The notes below the pieces were generated by a model. The model did no database searches. It was not told the DNA's origin and saw only the letters and a program-made list of their open reading frames with translations. The position numbers and the translations under genes are program-made. Shown here piece by piece: positions 1-8,609 of a DNA stretch of 18,077 bases. Every line of letters starts with the position of its first letter. The stretch's first letter is position 1. Source of the DNA: Rhodoferax sp. (lineage in GTDB: Bacteria; Pseudomonadota; Gammaproteobacteria; Burkholderiales; Burkholderiaceae_C); assembly GCA_023231075.1 (NCBI GenBank), contig JALNWC010000015.1:1-18077 (forward strand), read 5' to 3'.

Positions 1-538
1 CGCCGTCTTGCAGTGCTGCCGGACGATAGCAACGCTCGGGCGCGCTGATCACCAGCGTCTCGCCGGGCAGGCCCGCCACGCTGAGGTGATGGTAGCCGGC
101 GGCCAGGCGCAGGCGCAACGTCAGCTTGCGTTCGCACCAGGTGACGCCGTTGAGTTCGGTGCGGGCGATCTCGGGCAGCGCCTCGGCGTCGACGTCACCC
201 TCCTGCAAGAGGCCGGTTTCGTCGCGCAGCTGCCAGCGAATGCGGGTCAGCGAGGCGGGCAGGCGTAGCGACAAGTTCCACTCTAACGCCGACGCCTGTA
301 TCGCCACCACGGGCGGCAGCGCCTGGAGCCAGGCTGATTGCCGCACGGCATTGAGCGCGGCTGGCGCACTCGATTCGTCAACCAGCGAGACGCCAAACTC
401 CGACAGCAAAGCCAGCAGGCTGCTGCGCTCCACCGGATGGCTCGTGCCCCAGATGTCATGGTAGCCAGTGGCAATGCCAAAGTGCGCGCACAGCTGGCTC
501 AGCGCCTGCGCGTTGGACTCGGTCCAGGAATCAGACAA
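1..538 (-). CDS. malQ: 4-alpha-glucanotransferase (amylomaltase), N-terminal part, cut by window edge
   Basis: MalQ is a cytoplasmic GH77 enzyme that transfers glucan segments between maltooligosaccharides. I translated the minus strand here and found one open frame of 179 codons with no stop. It contains the MalQ N-terminal pattern GIATGYHDIWGTSHPVE followed by a helix LLALLSEFGV, then a beta-rich part ending in GYHHLSVAG and ISAPERCY, which matches the pre-catalytic domains of proteobacterial MalQ. The GH77 barrel and its catalytic residues lie beyond position 1. The start is a TTG at 538-536: a stop lies seven codons upstream in the same frame, no ATG is available, and AAGAGG (545-550) sits 6 nt upstream. 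It overlaps the treZ stop by 8 bp, so the two are probably translationally coupled. MalQ would disproportionate the oligosaccharides released by GlgX. The family call is good; only the first quarter of the protein is visible. Confidence 0.85.
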   Translation of the reverse strand, partial: MSDSWTESNAQALSQLCAHFGIATGYHDIWGTSHPVERSSLLALLSEFGVSLVDESSAPAALNAVRQSAWLQALPPVVAIQASALEWNLSLRLPASLTRIRWQLRDETGLLQEGDVDAEALPEIARTELNGVTWCERKLTLRLRLAAGYHHLSVAGLPGETLVISAPERCYRPAALQDG

Positions 539-2387
539 GGTCGGCCTCTTGCAGCGTCACAGCCACCGCGCCGCGTGCCAACTGCAGCGCGGCGCCGGCG
601 GCGGTTTCAAGGCCGACACCATAGAGCAGTTCTCCAGGGGGCAGCGCCACGCCAACGCGCGCTTGCATGCCAAAATGGGCAAGCAGGTGCAGGCGCGCGC
701 CCTGCGATCGCGCGTCCGCGTGGCCGAGGGTCCATTCAACCCGCAGCGTATCGCCCTCGCAGTGAAAGCGCCCGGCACCTTGTTGGCCCGCCAGCAGGGG
801 GGTCAATCGGGTTCGACGCAGATGAAGCAGGTGGCGCACCGCGTCCAGCCAGGCTCGGTGCGGCTCGGCGTCGCGCTCTTCCCAGCGCAGCTTGGAGCCC
901 AGAAAAGTGGCTTTAAGGTTGGGCTCTGGAATACGGGCCTGCGCGGCTTCGCTGGCGAACGCGGCGAAGCGGCCGAACTCGACGCGTCGGCCCCGCGACA
1001 CGGCGTCCGCCAGCTCGGGTCCGAAATCGCAGAAGTACAGGAAGGGCGTCGAAGCTGCAAATTCTTCACCCATGAACAGCATGGGCACATGTGGCGACAG
1101 CAGCACACAGGCGCAGCTGGCAAGCACCAGCGCTGGGTCGCCCAGTGTATGGATGCGTTCGCCCAAGGCGCGATTGCCAATCTGGTCGTGCGACTGCAGA
1201 AAGGAGACAAAGGCCGTTAACGGCAGATGGGTGCAGGTTTCTCCGCGCGCTTCGCCGTTACGAAACGGCGAGGGCTGCCCCTGGTAGATGAAACCCTGTG
1301 CCAGCGCACGCCCGAATCGGGCCACGGGCGCGTCGGCGTAATCGGCGTAGTAGCCATCGGTCTCGCCGGTGGCCAGCACATGGGCGGCATGGTGCAGATC
1401 GTCATTCCATTGCGCCGTGCCGGCGTGCGGCGTGCCGTGCTCATCGCGCTCCAGCAGGCAGGCCTGGTTCGCCTCGTTCTCCAGCACCACATGCAGCTGG
1501 CGCTCGCGGCCCGGCCCGGCCCGCAGCGCCGCGCAGATCTCGCGCACGATGTGCGGGTCGGAGTCATCGCGGATGGCGTGAATGGCATCCATGCGCAGGC
1601 CGTCGAACTGGAATTCTTCCACCCAGTAAAGTGCGTTGTGGATGAAGAAGTCGCGCACTGTGCGCGAGTCGACGCTGTCGTAGTTGATGGCCGCGCCCCA
1701 CGGTGTCTGGTGCGCCGGGTTGAAAAACTGCGGGCAGTAGGCGTGCAGGTAATTGCCCTCCGGGCCGAAATGGTTGTAGACCACGTCAAGCAGCATCATC
1801 AGACCGAGCCCGTGGGCGGTATCGACCAGGGCCTTTAGCTGGCCCGGCGTGCCGTAGGAGGCGTCGGGCGCGAATGGGAGCACACCGTCATAGCCCCAGC
1901 CGCGTTGGCCCGGAAAATCGGCCACTGGCATCAGCTCCACCGTGGTGATGCCAAGTTCGACCAGATCTGCCAGACGGCGCTGGGCCGCGGCAAAGGTGCC
2001 CTCGGGGGTGAATGTACCGACGTGCAATTCGTAGATCACAGCCTCTTCCCAGGGGCGGCCGCGCCAAGTCGTGTGCCGCCACGCATAGGCCTTTGGGTCG
2101 ATCACCTGGCTGCTATTGTGCACATCGTCGGGGTTGCAGCGCGAGGCCGGGTCGGGCACGCGCAGGCCGTTGGGCAAGCGGTAGCGGTAGCGCTCGCCCG
2201 CCTGGGCACTGGGTAGCGTCAGTTGGTGCCAGCCGTTGGCGCTATTCGCCATCGGGTGTGCCGGCGCGCTGGTATCCGGCCCGTGCTCGAGCATGACCTG
2301 CTCAGCGCCCGGCGCCCACAGCGCGAAACGCACACCGCCGCCAGGCAGCAAGCTGGCGCCAAAAGGCATGTCGTGGGCATGCTTCAT
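531..2387 (-). CDS. treZ: Maltooligosyltrehalose trehalohydrolase
   Basis: TreZ hydrolyses the bond next to the terminal trehalose of maltooligosyltrehalose, releasing free trehalose and a shortened glucan in the cytoplasm. The 618-residue product has an N-terminal CBM48-like beta domain (about 8-85), then a GH13 barrel with the family motifs: DVVYNHFGPEGNY (201-213), nucleophile Asp267 in DGLRMDAIHAI, acid/base Glu303 in VLENEAN, and Asp401 in SHDQIGNRA. Length is normal for the family. I chose ATG 2387 because GAGG stands 5 nt upstream; a GTG at 2402 would add five residues but has no ribosome site. It starts 7 nt after the glgX stop and overlaps malQ by 8 bp. Its usual partner TreY, which makes the substrate, is not in the window and may lie beyond malQ. 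Function is close to certain. Confidence 0.95.
   Translation of the reverse strand: MKHAHDMPFGASLLPGGGVRFALWAPGAEQVMLEHGPDTSAPAHPMANSANGWHQLTLPSAQAGERYRYRLPNGLRVPDPASRCNPDDVHNSSQVIDPKAYAWRHTTWRGRPWEEAVIYELHVGTFTPEGTFAAAQRRLADLVELGITTVELMPVADFPGQRGWGYDGVLPFAPDASYGTPGQLKALVDTAHGLGLMMLLDVVYNHFGPEGNYLHAYCPQFFNPAHQTPWGAAINYDSVDSRTVRDFFIHNALYWVEEFQFDGLRMDAIHAIRDDSDPHIVREICAALRAGPGRERQLHVVLENEANQACLLERDEHGTPHAGTAQWNDDLHHAAHVLATGETDGYYADYADAPVARFGRALAQGFIYQGQPSPFRNGEARGETCTHLPLTAFVSFLQSHDQIGNRALGERIHTLGDPALVLASCACVLLSPHVPMLFMGEEFAASTPFLYFCDFGPELADAVSRGRRVEFGRFAAFASEAAQARIPEPNLKATFLGSKLRWEERDAEPHRAWLDAVRHLLHLRRTRLTPLLAGQQGAGRFHCEGDTLRVEWTLGHADARSQGARLHLLAHFGMQARVGVALPPGELLYGVGLETAAGAALQLARGAVAVTLQEADLV
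545..550 (-). promoter_or_regulatory. Ribosome binding site deciding the TTG start of malQ
   Basis: On the minus strand AAGAGG lies 6 nt before the TTG at 538-536, inside the last codons of treZ. It supports a TTG start for malQ. Confidence 0.6.
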
Positions 2388-2392
2388 GGGCA

Positions 2393-2396
2393 CCTC
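2393..2396 (-). promoter_or_regulatory. Ribosome binding site deciding the treZ start
   Basis: GAGG on the minus strand overlaps the TGA stop of the upstream glgX (TGAGG) and lies 5 nt before ATG 2387. It favours that ATG over the GTG at 2402 and implies coupling of treZ translation to glgX termination. Confidence 0.6.
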
Positions 2397-4554
2397 ATGC
2401 ACGCGCGCGGGTGCGGGTCAATAAAACCAGGGAGCGCGACTGCAGCGGATAGCTCGTCTGCCCCCACGCGGGCGGCGAAGCGAGCGGCAAGCCGTTGTCT
2501 GCGGGTGGCAGGACCTGGGCCGCAGTGTCAAGCAGCAGTAGCCATTCGCCTTCGCGCACTGGCGGCAGGGCAAAGGGTATCTCGGCATGATGACTGTTCA
2601 GGAGCAGCAGAAAGTCGTCGTCGTAAAGCTTTTCACCCCGTGCGCCGCGCTCCGAAATACCATCACCTGACACCAGCATCGCCAGGCATCGCGTTTCGGC
2701 GTCGCTCCAGTCCTGTGCTGACATCTCGTTGCCGTCGGGCTTGAGCCAGCACAGATCTTTGTCAGCATCGCCTTCCTGCGGTCTGCCTTCGTAGAAGTTG
2801 CTTCGGCGCAGTGACGGGTGATCCCGACGCAGCGCGATCAATCGCCGCACAAAGGTGAACAATGCCTCGCGCTCCGGACTCGCGGTCCAGTCCAGCCAAG
2901 CCAACTCGTTGTCCTGGCAATAGACGTTGTTATTGCCAAATTGCGTGTGGCCGCGTTCGTCGCCGGCCAGTAGCATCGGTACGCCCTGGGATAGCAGCAG
3001 CGTCGCCAGCAAGTTGCGCTTTTGGCGTTCACGTAGTGCAAGGATGGCGGGGTCGTCGCTCGGTCCTTCAGCGCCGCAGTTCCAGGAAACGTTGTTGTTG
3101 TTGCCGTCACGGTTTTCTTCACCATTGGCCTCGTTATGCTTGTCGTTGTAGGTGACCAGGTCATCCAGTGTGAAGCCATCGTGCGCTGTAATAAAGTTGA
3201 TGCTGGTGTAGCTGCGCTTGCCCGACCAGCCGTAGAGGTCTTGCGATCCGGTGAGGCGCTGCGCGACATCGCCGATCAGTCCGCTATCGCCTTTCCAGTA
3301 GGCGCGCACGCCGTCACGGTAGCGGTCGTTCCACTCGGCCCAGCCGTGTGGGAAGTTGCCGACCCGATAACCACCGGTTCCCAAGTCCCAGGGCTCGGCA
3401 ATCAGTTTGACGCGGTTGAGCGTCGGATCCTGGCGGATGGCGTCAAAAAAACCGCCCAGATTCTCTACTTTTCCCGACTCGCGGGCCAGGGCCGAGGCGA
3501 GGTCGAAGCGAAAACCGTCAACGTGCATCTCTTTGACCCAGTAGCGCAAGGAGTCCATCATCATCTGCAGGACACGCGGGTGCTCGATGTTGACGGTGTT
3601 GCCACAGCCACTGAAGTCGTCGTAATAGCGCCGATGCTCCGCATTGGTGATGTAGTAGGCTGCGTTGTCGATTCCGCGCAGGGAGAGCGTGGGCCCAAGC
3701 TGGTTGCCTTCGCAGGTGTGGTTGTAGACCACGTCAAGAATCACCTCGATGCCGGCTGAATGCAGCGTCTTGACCATGGTCTTGAATTCCTTGACCTTGC
3801 CCGAAGCGCTGTAGCGAACTTCGGGGGCGAAGAAGCCCAGGGTGTTGTAGCCCCAGTAGTTCTGAAGACCCTTGTCGGTCAGGTGGCGTTCACTGACGCT
3901 GCTGTGCACCGGCAGCAGTTCAACCGTGGTGACCCCCAGCCGCTTCAGGTAGTCAACCACCGGGGCGCAGCCGAGCCCGGCATAGGTGCCACGCAGTTGC
4001 GCAGGCACCTCAGGATGGGTCTTGGTGAAGCCGCGCACATGCAGCTCATAGATGACCATGTCCTGCCATGCGATCAAGGGTCTGCGATCATCGTCCCAGG
4101 TGAAAGCTGTCTCCAGCACGCGGCTTTTCGGCATCAGCGGCGCGCTGTCGCGGCGATCATATGAGAGGTCTTCGCGTTTGCTGCCGATCGTGTAGCCATA
4201 CAGCGCATCACCCCAGCGCAACTTGCCAGTCAGGTCTTTGCCATAGGGATCGACCAACAATTTGTTCGGATTGAAACGGTGACCGTCTTCGGGCTTGTAC
4301 GGCCCATGGACGCGGTAACCGTAGGCCAGACCCGGGCGTGCTTCGGGCAGGTAGCAATGCCACACATCATCGGTGCGCTCGCGTACCAGGATGCGCTGGC
4401 GTTCGTGACGACCATCCCCGTCGAACAGGCAAAGTTCAACTTTCTCAGCATTCTGCGAGAACAGCGCGAAATTGACGCCCTCACCGTCCCAGTGGGCGCC
4501 GCGTGGATAGGCGCGGCCGGGCCAGACCGCGGAAATTAGTTCACTTGGTTTCAT
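2395..4554 (-). CDS. glgX: Glycogen debranching enzyme GlgX, copy next to treZ
   Basis: GlgX (GH13_11, isoamylase type) cleaves alpha-1,6 branch points of phosphorylase- or amylase-trimmed glycogen, giving linear maltooligosaccharides. The 719-residue product has an N-terminal CBM48 domain (about 15-110) and a GH13 barrel with DVVYNHT (274-280), nucleophile Asp351 in DGFRFDLA, acid/base Glu387 in IAEPWD, and Asp459 in AHDGFTLDDL. The characteristic NRDGNNNNVSWNCG and GDERGHTQFGNNN stretches are present. ATG 4554 is preferred because the homologous start of CBM48 follows directly; a longer frame to 4656 only runs through the upstream membrane-protein gene. AAGGA lies 11 nt upstream, rather far. 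The start overlaps the upstream gene by 14 bp. In this operon GlgX probably supplies linear chains to TreY/TreZ and MalQ. It is a clear paralogue of the glgX at 14943-17078, with catalytic residues at the same numbers for the first two. Confidence 0.94.
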   Translation of the reverse strand: MKPSELISAVWPGRAYPRGAHWDGEGVNFALFSQNAEKVELCLFDGDGRHERQRILVRERTDDVWHCYLPEARPGLAYGYRVHGPYKPEDGHRFNPNKLLVDPYGKDLTGKLRWGDALYGYTIGSKREDLSYDRRDSAPLMPKSRVLETAFTWDDDRRPLIAWQDMVIYELHVRGFTKTHPEVPAQLRGTYAGLGCAPVVDYLKRLGVTTVELLPVHSSVSERHLTDKGLQNYWGYNTLGFFAPEVRYSASGKVKEFKTMVKTLHSAGIEVILDVVYNHTCEGNQLGPTLSLRGIDNAAYYITNAEHRRYYDDFSGCGNTVNIEHPRVLQMMMDSLRYWVKEMHVDGFRFDLASALARESGKVENLGGFFDAIRQDPTLNRVKLIAEPWDLGTGGYRVGNFPHGWAEWNDRYRDGVRAYWKGDSGLIGDVAQRLTGSQDLYGWSGKRSYTSINFITAHDGFTLDDLVTYNDKHNEANGEENRDGNNNNVSWNCGAEGPSDDPAILALRERQKRNLLATLLLSQGVPMLLAGDERGHTQFGNNNVYCQDNELAWLDWTASPEREALFTFVRRLIALRRDHPSLRRSNFYEGRPQEGDADKDLCWLKPDGNEMSAQDWSDAETRCLAMLVSGDGISERGARGEKLYDDDFLLLLNSHHAEIPFALPPVREGEWLLLLDTAAQVLPPADNGLPLASPPAWGQTSYPLQSRSLVLLTRTRARA

Positions 4555-5242
4555 GGTCGGGCGCGTCCTTCTCATTTTTGACTCGTGGCCACCAATGCTG
4601 GATGCGATCGGCCGCCCAATCCCTGCCTCCCAGACCAAAGGCCAGTGCCAACGCAAACACGATGCCAGTAAGAATCACCAGAAAGCTTTGGCGCACGATG
4701 TCGCCGCCGACCTTGATCTGGTCGAGTGCAATAAGAACCACGAACACCATGATGGCGTATTGTGCGAGCTTGCCCAGCAGGGCCGCGTCCTGCAGTTTGA
4801 TGTTGCGGCAATACGTGACGACGGTGTCACCGACGAAGCGCGCGAAGTAGGAGCCGAAGGCGAGCACCAGCAAGGCGACGAAGACATTCGGCACGAACCA
4901 CACCACGCGGCCGAGCAGATCGGTGATGTAGGTCAGACCCAGGCCGTTGAAGGCAATCAATACCGCCGTCAGCACCACCAGCCAGTACAGCAGCAGGCCG
5001 AAGATGCTGGTGGTGTCACCAGCCATGCCACCTTGTCGCAGAAAACCATCGAGTCCGGCGCGCTCGGTCAGTACATTGAAATTGATCGCGCGCAAGGCTT
5101 TGGTGAAGGCGAAACGCGCCACCTTGGCGAGCAGCCAGCCACCGATGACCACGACCAGGGCGATCAGCAGACGCGGCAGGAAAGAGCCGATCTGAACAAG
5201 AAAAGCCCGCGCGGGTTCAAGGTAGATGCTGAAATTTTCCAT
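4541..5242 (-). CDS. Small integral membrane protein, MscS-like TM-helix family
   Basis: The 233-residue product is almost wholly membrane embedded. I see five likely helices at about 20-41, 80-102, 113-134, 159-177 and 185-205, and a charged hydrophilic C-terminus. The segment GRVVWFVPNVFVALLVLAFG and the closing ALAFGLGGRDWAADRI resemble the conserved TM-helix repeat (PF05552 type) of proteins annotated as MscS-like; the GLGG turn is typical. The soluble beta and alpha-beta domains of true MscS are absent, so channel activity is unproven. The ATG at 5242 has GGAG 8 nt upstream; a longer frame to 5449 would only run through the 3' end of treS-mak. It begins 28 nt after treS-mak and overlaps glgX by 14 bp, so it is co-transcribed with trehalose enzymes. 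A role in sensing or relieving osmotic or membrane stress while trehalose levels change is inference from context. Confidence 0.75.
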   Translation of the reverse strand: MENFSIYLEPARAFLVQIGSFLPRLLIALVVVIGGWLLAKVARFAFTKALRAINFNVLTERAGLDGFLRQGGMAGDTTSIFGLLLYWLVVLTAVLIAFNGLGLTYITDLLGRVVWFVPNVFVALLVLAFGSYFARFVGDTVVTYCRNIKLQDAALLGKLAQYAIMVFVVLIALDQIKVGGDIVRQSFLVILTGIVFALALAFGLGGRDWAADRIQHWWPRVKNEKDAPDHETK

Positions 5243-5250
5243 GATGAATT

Positions 5251-5254
5251 CTCC
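5251..5254 (-). promoter_or_regulatory. Ribosome binding site of the small membrane protein
   Basis: GGAG on the minus strand, 8 nt before ATG 5242, in the 28-nt spacer after treS-mak. It supports the 233-residue form over the 302-residue frame that extends upstream. Confidence 0.6.
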
Positions 5255-5270
5255 GTTTAGGTTGGTCGCC

Positions 5271-8200
5271 TCAGCGTGCCGATGCGGCTTCAAGCAGGGT
5301 CGCAAGGCCTTGCAGCGGCACCTGCACCCAGTCGGGTCGATTGTTGAGTTCGTAGCGGAGTTCGTACAGCGCTTTTTCAAGTTCGAACAAATCCAGCAGT
5401 GCTGTGTCAATCGGCCTGGCTGCGTTGACTGATGCCAGTGTGTTCGCATAGGACGTCAAAAAGGTCTCGCGGGAGGCACGTTCCCATTCGCGCACAGCCG
5501 GTTCCAGCCGTTCCAGCTCGTCGGCATTCTGCGCGATCCGCCGCAGCGCTGACCAGCGCGCGTAGTTGAACGATCGCAACATGCCGGCCACGTCGCGCAG
5601 GGGTGAGCTCTTGGCGCGGCGTTCTTCAAAGCTACGGGCTGGCTCACCCTCGAAATCGATGATCACGAAATCGTTGCCGGTCACGAGTACCTGGCCCAAA
5701 TGGTAGTCGCCGTGGTAGCGGGTTTTGATGCCAGTCGTCTCATCGGACCTGACGGCCGCGATGAAAGCCTGCACGCGATCTTGTTGTGACAGCAGGGCCA
5801 GGGCTTGCTCCTGAACAGCCTTGGGCAATTGCGTCTGGCGCTCGCGCAGCAGTGCCAGCGTGGCCGTGGCCTCGCTGGCCGCCCGCTCCCGTAAGGCGAC
5901 GACATCATTCGATACGAGCGGCTCGGGGTCGAAGGCGGGGTCGCCCGTGTGCTTGGATAGGGCGAGGTGAAGCTCCGCCGTGCGCTGGCCGAGTGTGGCG
6001 GCCAAAGCCAGGAAGCCGCCATGCGTGTCGGGCGCCGCCGCCGCGCCGGCGATGCGCAGCTCTTCCAGAAAGCGCTCGACGTAGCGCTGCGTGTAATCCC
6101 AGCCGTCCCCCTGGTTGGGCACATAGCCTTGAACCAGCGCCAGCGTCATGACCCGGCCATCGTTGCCAAAATATTCGAGCGCGCCAAGCACCGGAACACA
6201 GTGCGGATAGTGCACAACCTCGGTCAGAAAGCGGCCTATCTCCAGTTCGGGATTCAGGCCCTGGCCCAGATGACGGTAACCCTTGAGGAACAGCGTGTCA
6301 TCCAGCGTCACCACGGTGTTGCTGCTCGTCGTGCCTGGACGCGACACCGCCAGCGCGGCGATGTCGCAGCTGACGGTTTTGAACGCCGCCGTGGGCATGA
6401 ACTGAAGACGCCCGGCGGCTGTGGTGATTTCCGTGCTGGCGCCAATGGCCTGCACGACTGCCCGGCAAAATGCTTCGTCGTAAAAAGCGTCGCCCATGAC
6501 CCCGACATTGGCCTGTTGCCGGATCTTGGCCAGCGCGGCCGGTACAAGGGCCTTGGTACGCTCCTCATCGTGATCCTCCCACGCCAGCGCCAGCGGTGTG
6601 AAATAAATTGGCTGCTGGGCGGGTCCGTCCAGCTTCAGAATCGGCAGCATCCAGCTGTACTCGCCATGGTCCCACACGGCGTGGTCGATCAGCCGGGCGC
6701 GGTCGATGGCCGTGCCCTTGGATGCGTACCAGCGCTGGATCTCGATATAACGCGGCAGCGTGTCCGTTTCGAACTGCGTACGCATGCGCTCGGCCATGCC
6801 GATGCGCCATGGCATGACACGGTCGCGGAAAAAACTGGTCCAGCCATCAAACAACACCAGCGTCGGGCGGTCATGCAGCGCCACGTACTCCTGATGCCAG
6901 CTCGGAACTTCCGCATCGGCGGCAAGCCGGAACCAGTAGAAGCCGAATGACGGCAACGTCAGCAGGTACGGCAACTCGCCGACGGGCGGGAACGAGGTGC
7001 GCCCCAGCATTTCAACGGGCACACGACCCTTGTAGGCCGACAGGTCCAACTCCACCGGCTGCGCCGCGCGCGACAAATTGAACACGGCCAGGATGGTGTC
7101 GTCCTCATGCGCGCTGAGGTATGCCAGGATCTTGCGGTTACCGGGCTTGAGAAAGCTGCGTTTGCCGCGACCGAAGGCGTGGCTGGTTTTGCGCACGGCG
7201 AGCATCCGCCTGGTCCAGTTCAACAGCGAGCTGCTGTCTCGCGCCTGGGCCTCGACGTTAAGGGCCTCATAGCCGTAGATCGGATCCATGATGGGTTGCA
7301 GGTACAGGCGCTGGGGGTCGGCGCGCGAGAAACCCGCGTTGCGGTCGGGACTCCACTGCATCGGCGTGCGCACGCCGTTGCGGTCGCCGACGAACATGTT
7401 GTCACCCATGCCGAGCTCGTCACCGTAGTAGATGATCGGCGAGCCGGGCATCGACAGCAGCATCGCGTTCATCAGTTTGATGCGATCGGCATCGTTTTCC
7501 ATCAGCGGTGCCAGGCGCCGGCGGATACCCAGGTTGACACGTGCACGCGGGTCGGTCGCATACATGCGGTACATGTAGTCCCGTTCCTTGCTGGTCACCA
7601 TTTCCAGCGTCAACTCGTCGTGGTTGCGCAGAAAGATGGCCCACTGGCAGCCGTCGGGGATGTCCGGCGTCTGCTGCATGATCTCGATGATCGGGTGACG
7701 GTCTTCCTGCGCGATGGCCATGTACATGCGTGGCATCAGCGGGAAGTGGTAGGCCATGTGGCACTCGTCGCCGTCGCCAAAATATTCGCGCACGTCCTCG
7801 GGCCACATATTCGCTTCGGCCAGCAGGAAGCGATTTTTGTACTGGGCGTCGATGGCCGCGCGCAGCTTCTTGATCACCGCATGCGTCTCCGGCAGGTTCT
7901 CGTTGCTGGTGCCATCGCGTTCGATCAGGTACGGAACGGCGTCAAGGCGGAAACCATCAACGCCCATGTCGAGCCAGAAGCGCATGGTTTTGAAGATGGC
8001 TTCTAGCACTTCGGGATTGTCGAAATTGAGGTCTGGCTGGTGGCTGAAGAAGCGGTGCCAGAAGTAGGCCTTGGCCACCGGGTCCCAGGTCCAGTTGGAG
8101 GTCTCCGTGTCCGTGAAGATGATGCGCGTGCCTTGGTGCAGCTGATCGCTGTCGCTCCAGACATAGAAGTCGCGCTCGGGCGAGCCTGCGGGAGCATTGC

Positions 8201-8597
8201 GGGCGGCCTGGAACCAGGGGTGCTCGTTCGAGGTGTGGTTCATGACCAGTTCGGTGATCACGCGCAAGCCGCGTTGGTGCGCCGCGGTCAGCATTTCGCG
8301 AAAGTCGGTGAGCGAGCCGTACTGAGGATGAACGTCTTCGTATTCGGCAATGTCGTAGCCGTCGTCGCGCAGCGGTGAGGGATAGAAGGGCATCAGCCAG
8401 ACGGTGTTGACGCCCAGGTCCCGGACGTAGTCGAGCTTGGCTGTGACGCCCTTGAAGTCACCCATGCCGTCGTCGTTGCTGTCGAAAAACGCCTTGACGT
8501 TGAGCTGGTAGATGACGGCGTCGCGGTACCACAACGGATCGTCTCTGTTGTCGATCTCGACTGTGCCGAGCGTCAGGTTGGTCGCAGGAGCGTTCAT
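5271..8597 (-). CDS. treS: Trehalose synthase - maltokinase fusion
   Basis: One 1108-residue protein joins two steps of the GlgE pathway. Residues about 20-555 are trehalose synthase (GH13_16), which interconverts trehalose and maltose: nucleophile Asp219 in DGFRLDAVPYL, acid/base Glu261 in LLAEANMWPEDV, Asp327 in RNHDELTLEMV, and MNHTSNEHPWF at 119-129. Residues about 565-1108 are maltokinase (Mak/Pep2), which uses ATP to make maltose-1-phosphate: its kinase-like catalytic loop HGDYHLGQ is at 962-969 and the metal-binding IDFEGEP follows with Asp981. Both active sites look intact. Such fusions are known in many bacteria; in mycobacteria the two are separate proteins that form a complex. The ATG lies 12 nt after the glgE stop, with no clear ribosome site, so coupling to glgE is likely. 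The fusion channels trehalose into maltose-1-phosphate for GlgE. Confidence 0.96.
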   Translation of the reverse strand: MNAPATNLTLGTVEIDNRDDPLWYRDAVIYQLNVKAFFDSNDDGMGDFKGVTAKLDYVRDLGVNTVWLMPFYPSPLRDDGYDIAEYEDVHPQYGSLTDFREMLTAAHQRGLRVITELVMNHTSNEHPWFQAARNAPAGSPERDFYVWSDSDQLHQGTRIIFTDTETSNWTWDPVAKAYFWHRFFSHQPDLNFDNPEVLEAIFKTMRFWLDMGVDGFRLDAVPYLIERDGTSNENLPETHAVIKKLRAAIDAQYKNRFLLAEANMWPEDVREYFGDGDECHMAYHFPLMPRMYMAIAQEDRHPIIEIMQQTPDIPDGCQWAIFLRNHDELTLEMVTSKERDYMYRMYATDPRARVNLGIRRRLAPLMENDADRIKLMNAMLLSMPGSPIIYYGDELGMGDNMFVGDRNGVRTPMQWSPDRNAGFSRADPQRLYLQPIMDPIYGYEALNVEAQARDSSSLLNWTRRMLAVRKTSHAFGRGKRSFLKPGNRKILAYLSAHEDDTILAVFNLSRAAQPVELDLSAYKGRVPVEMLGRTSFPPVGELPYLLTLPSFGFYWFRLAADAEVPSWHQEYVALHDRPTLVLFDGWTSFFRDRVMPWRIGMAERMRTQFETDTLPRYIEIQRWYASKGTAIDRARLIDHAVWDHGEYSWMLPILKLDGPAQQPIYFTPLALAWEDHDEERTKALVPAALAKIRQQANVGVMGDAFYDEAFCRAVVQAIGASTEITTAAGRLQFMPTAAFKTVSCDIAALAVSRPGTTSSNTVVTLDDTLFLKGYRHLGQGLNPELEIGRFLTEVVHYPHCVPVLGALEYFGNDGRVMTLALVQGYVPNQGDGWDYTQRYVERFLEELRIAGAAAAPDTHGGFLALAATLGQRTAELHLALSKHTGDPAFDPEPLVSNDVVALRERAASEATATLALLRERQTQLPKAVQEQALALLSQQDRVQAFIAAVRSDETTGIKTRYHGDYHLGQVLVTGNDFVIIDFEGEPARSFEERRAKSSPLRDVAGMLRSFNYARWSALRRIAQNADELERLEPAVREWERASRETFLTSYANTLASVNAARPIDTALLDLFELEKALYELRYELNNRPDWVQVPLQGLATLLEAASAR

Positions 8598-8609
8598 GGG
8601 TGGCCGGTC

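Noticed and set aside
4555..4656. Longer N-terminus for the glgX next to treZ
   Set aside because: The extra 34 residues are read out of the membrane-protein gene in another frame, resemble no GlgX, and the CBM48 homology begins right after ATG 4554.
5243..5449. Longer N-terminus for the small membrane protein
   Set aside because: The extension overlaps the 3' end of treS-mak in another frame, is rich in Cys, His and Arg with no hydrophobic pattern, and a good ribosome site precedes ATG 5242.
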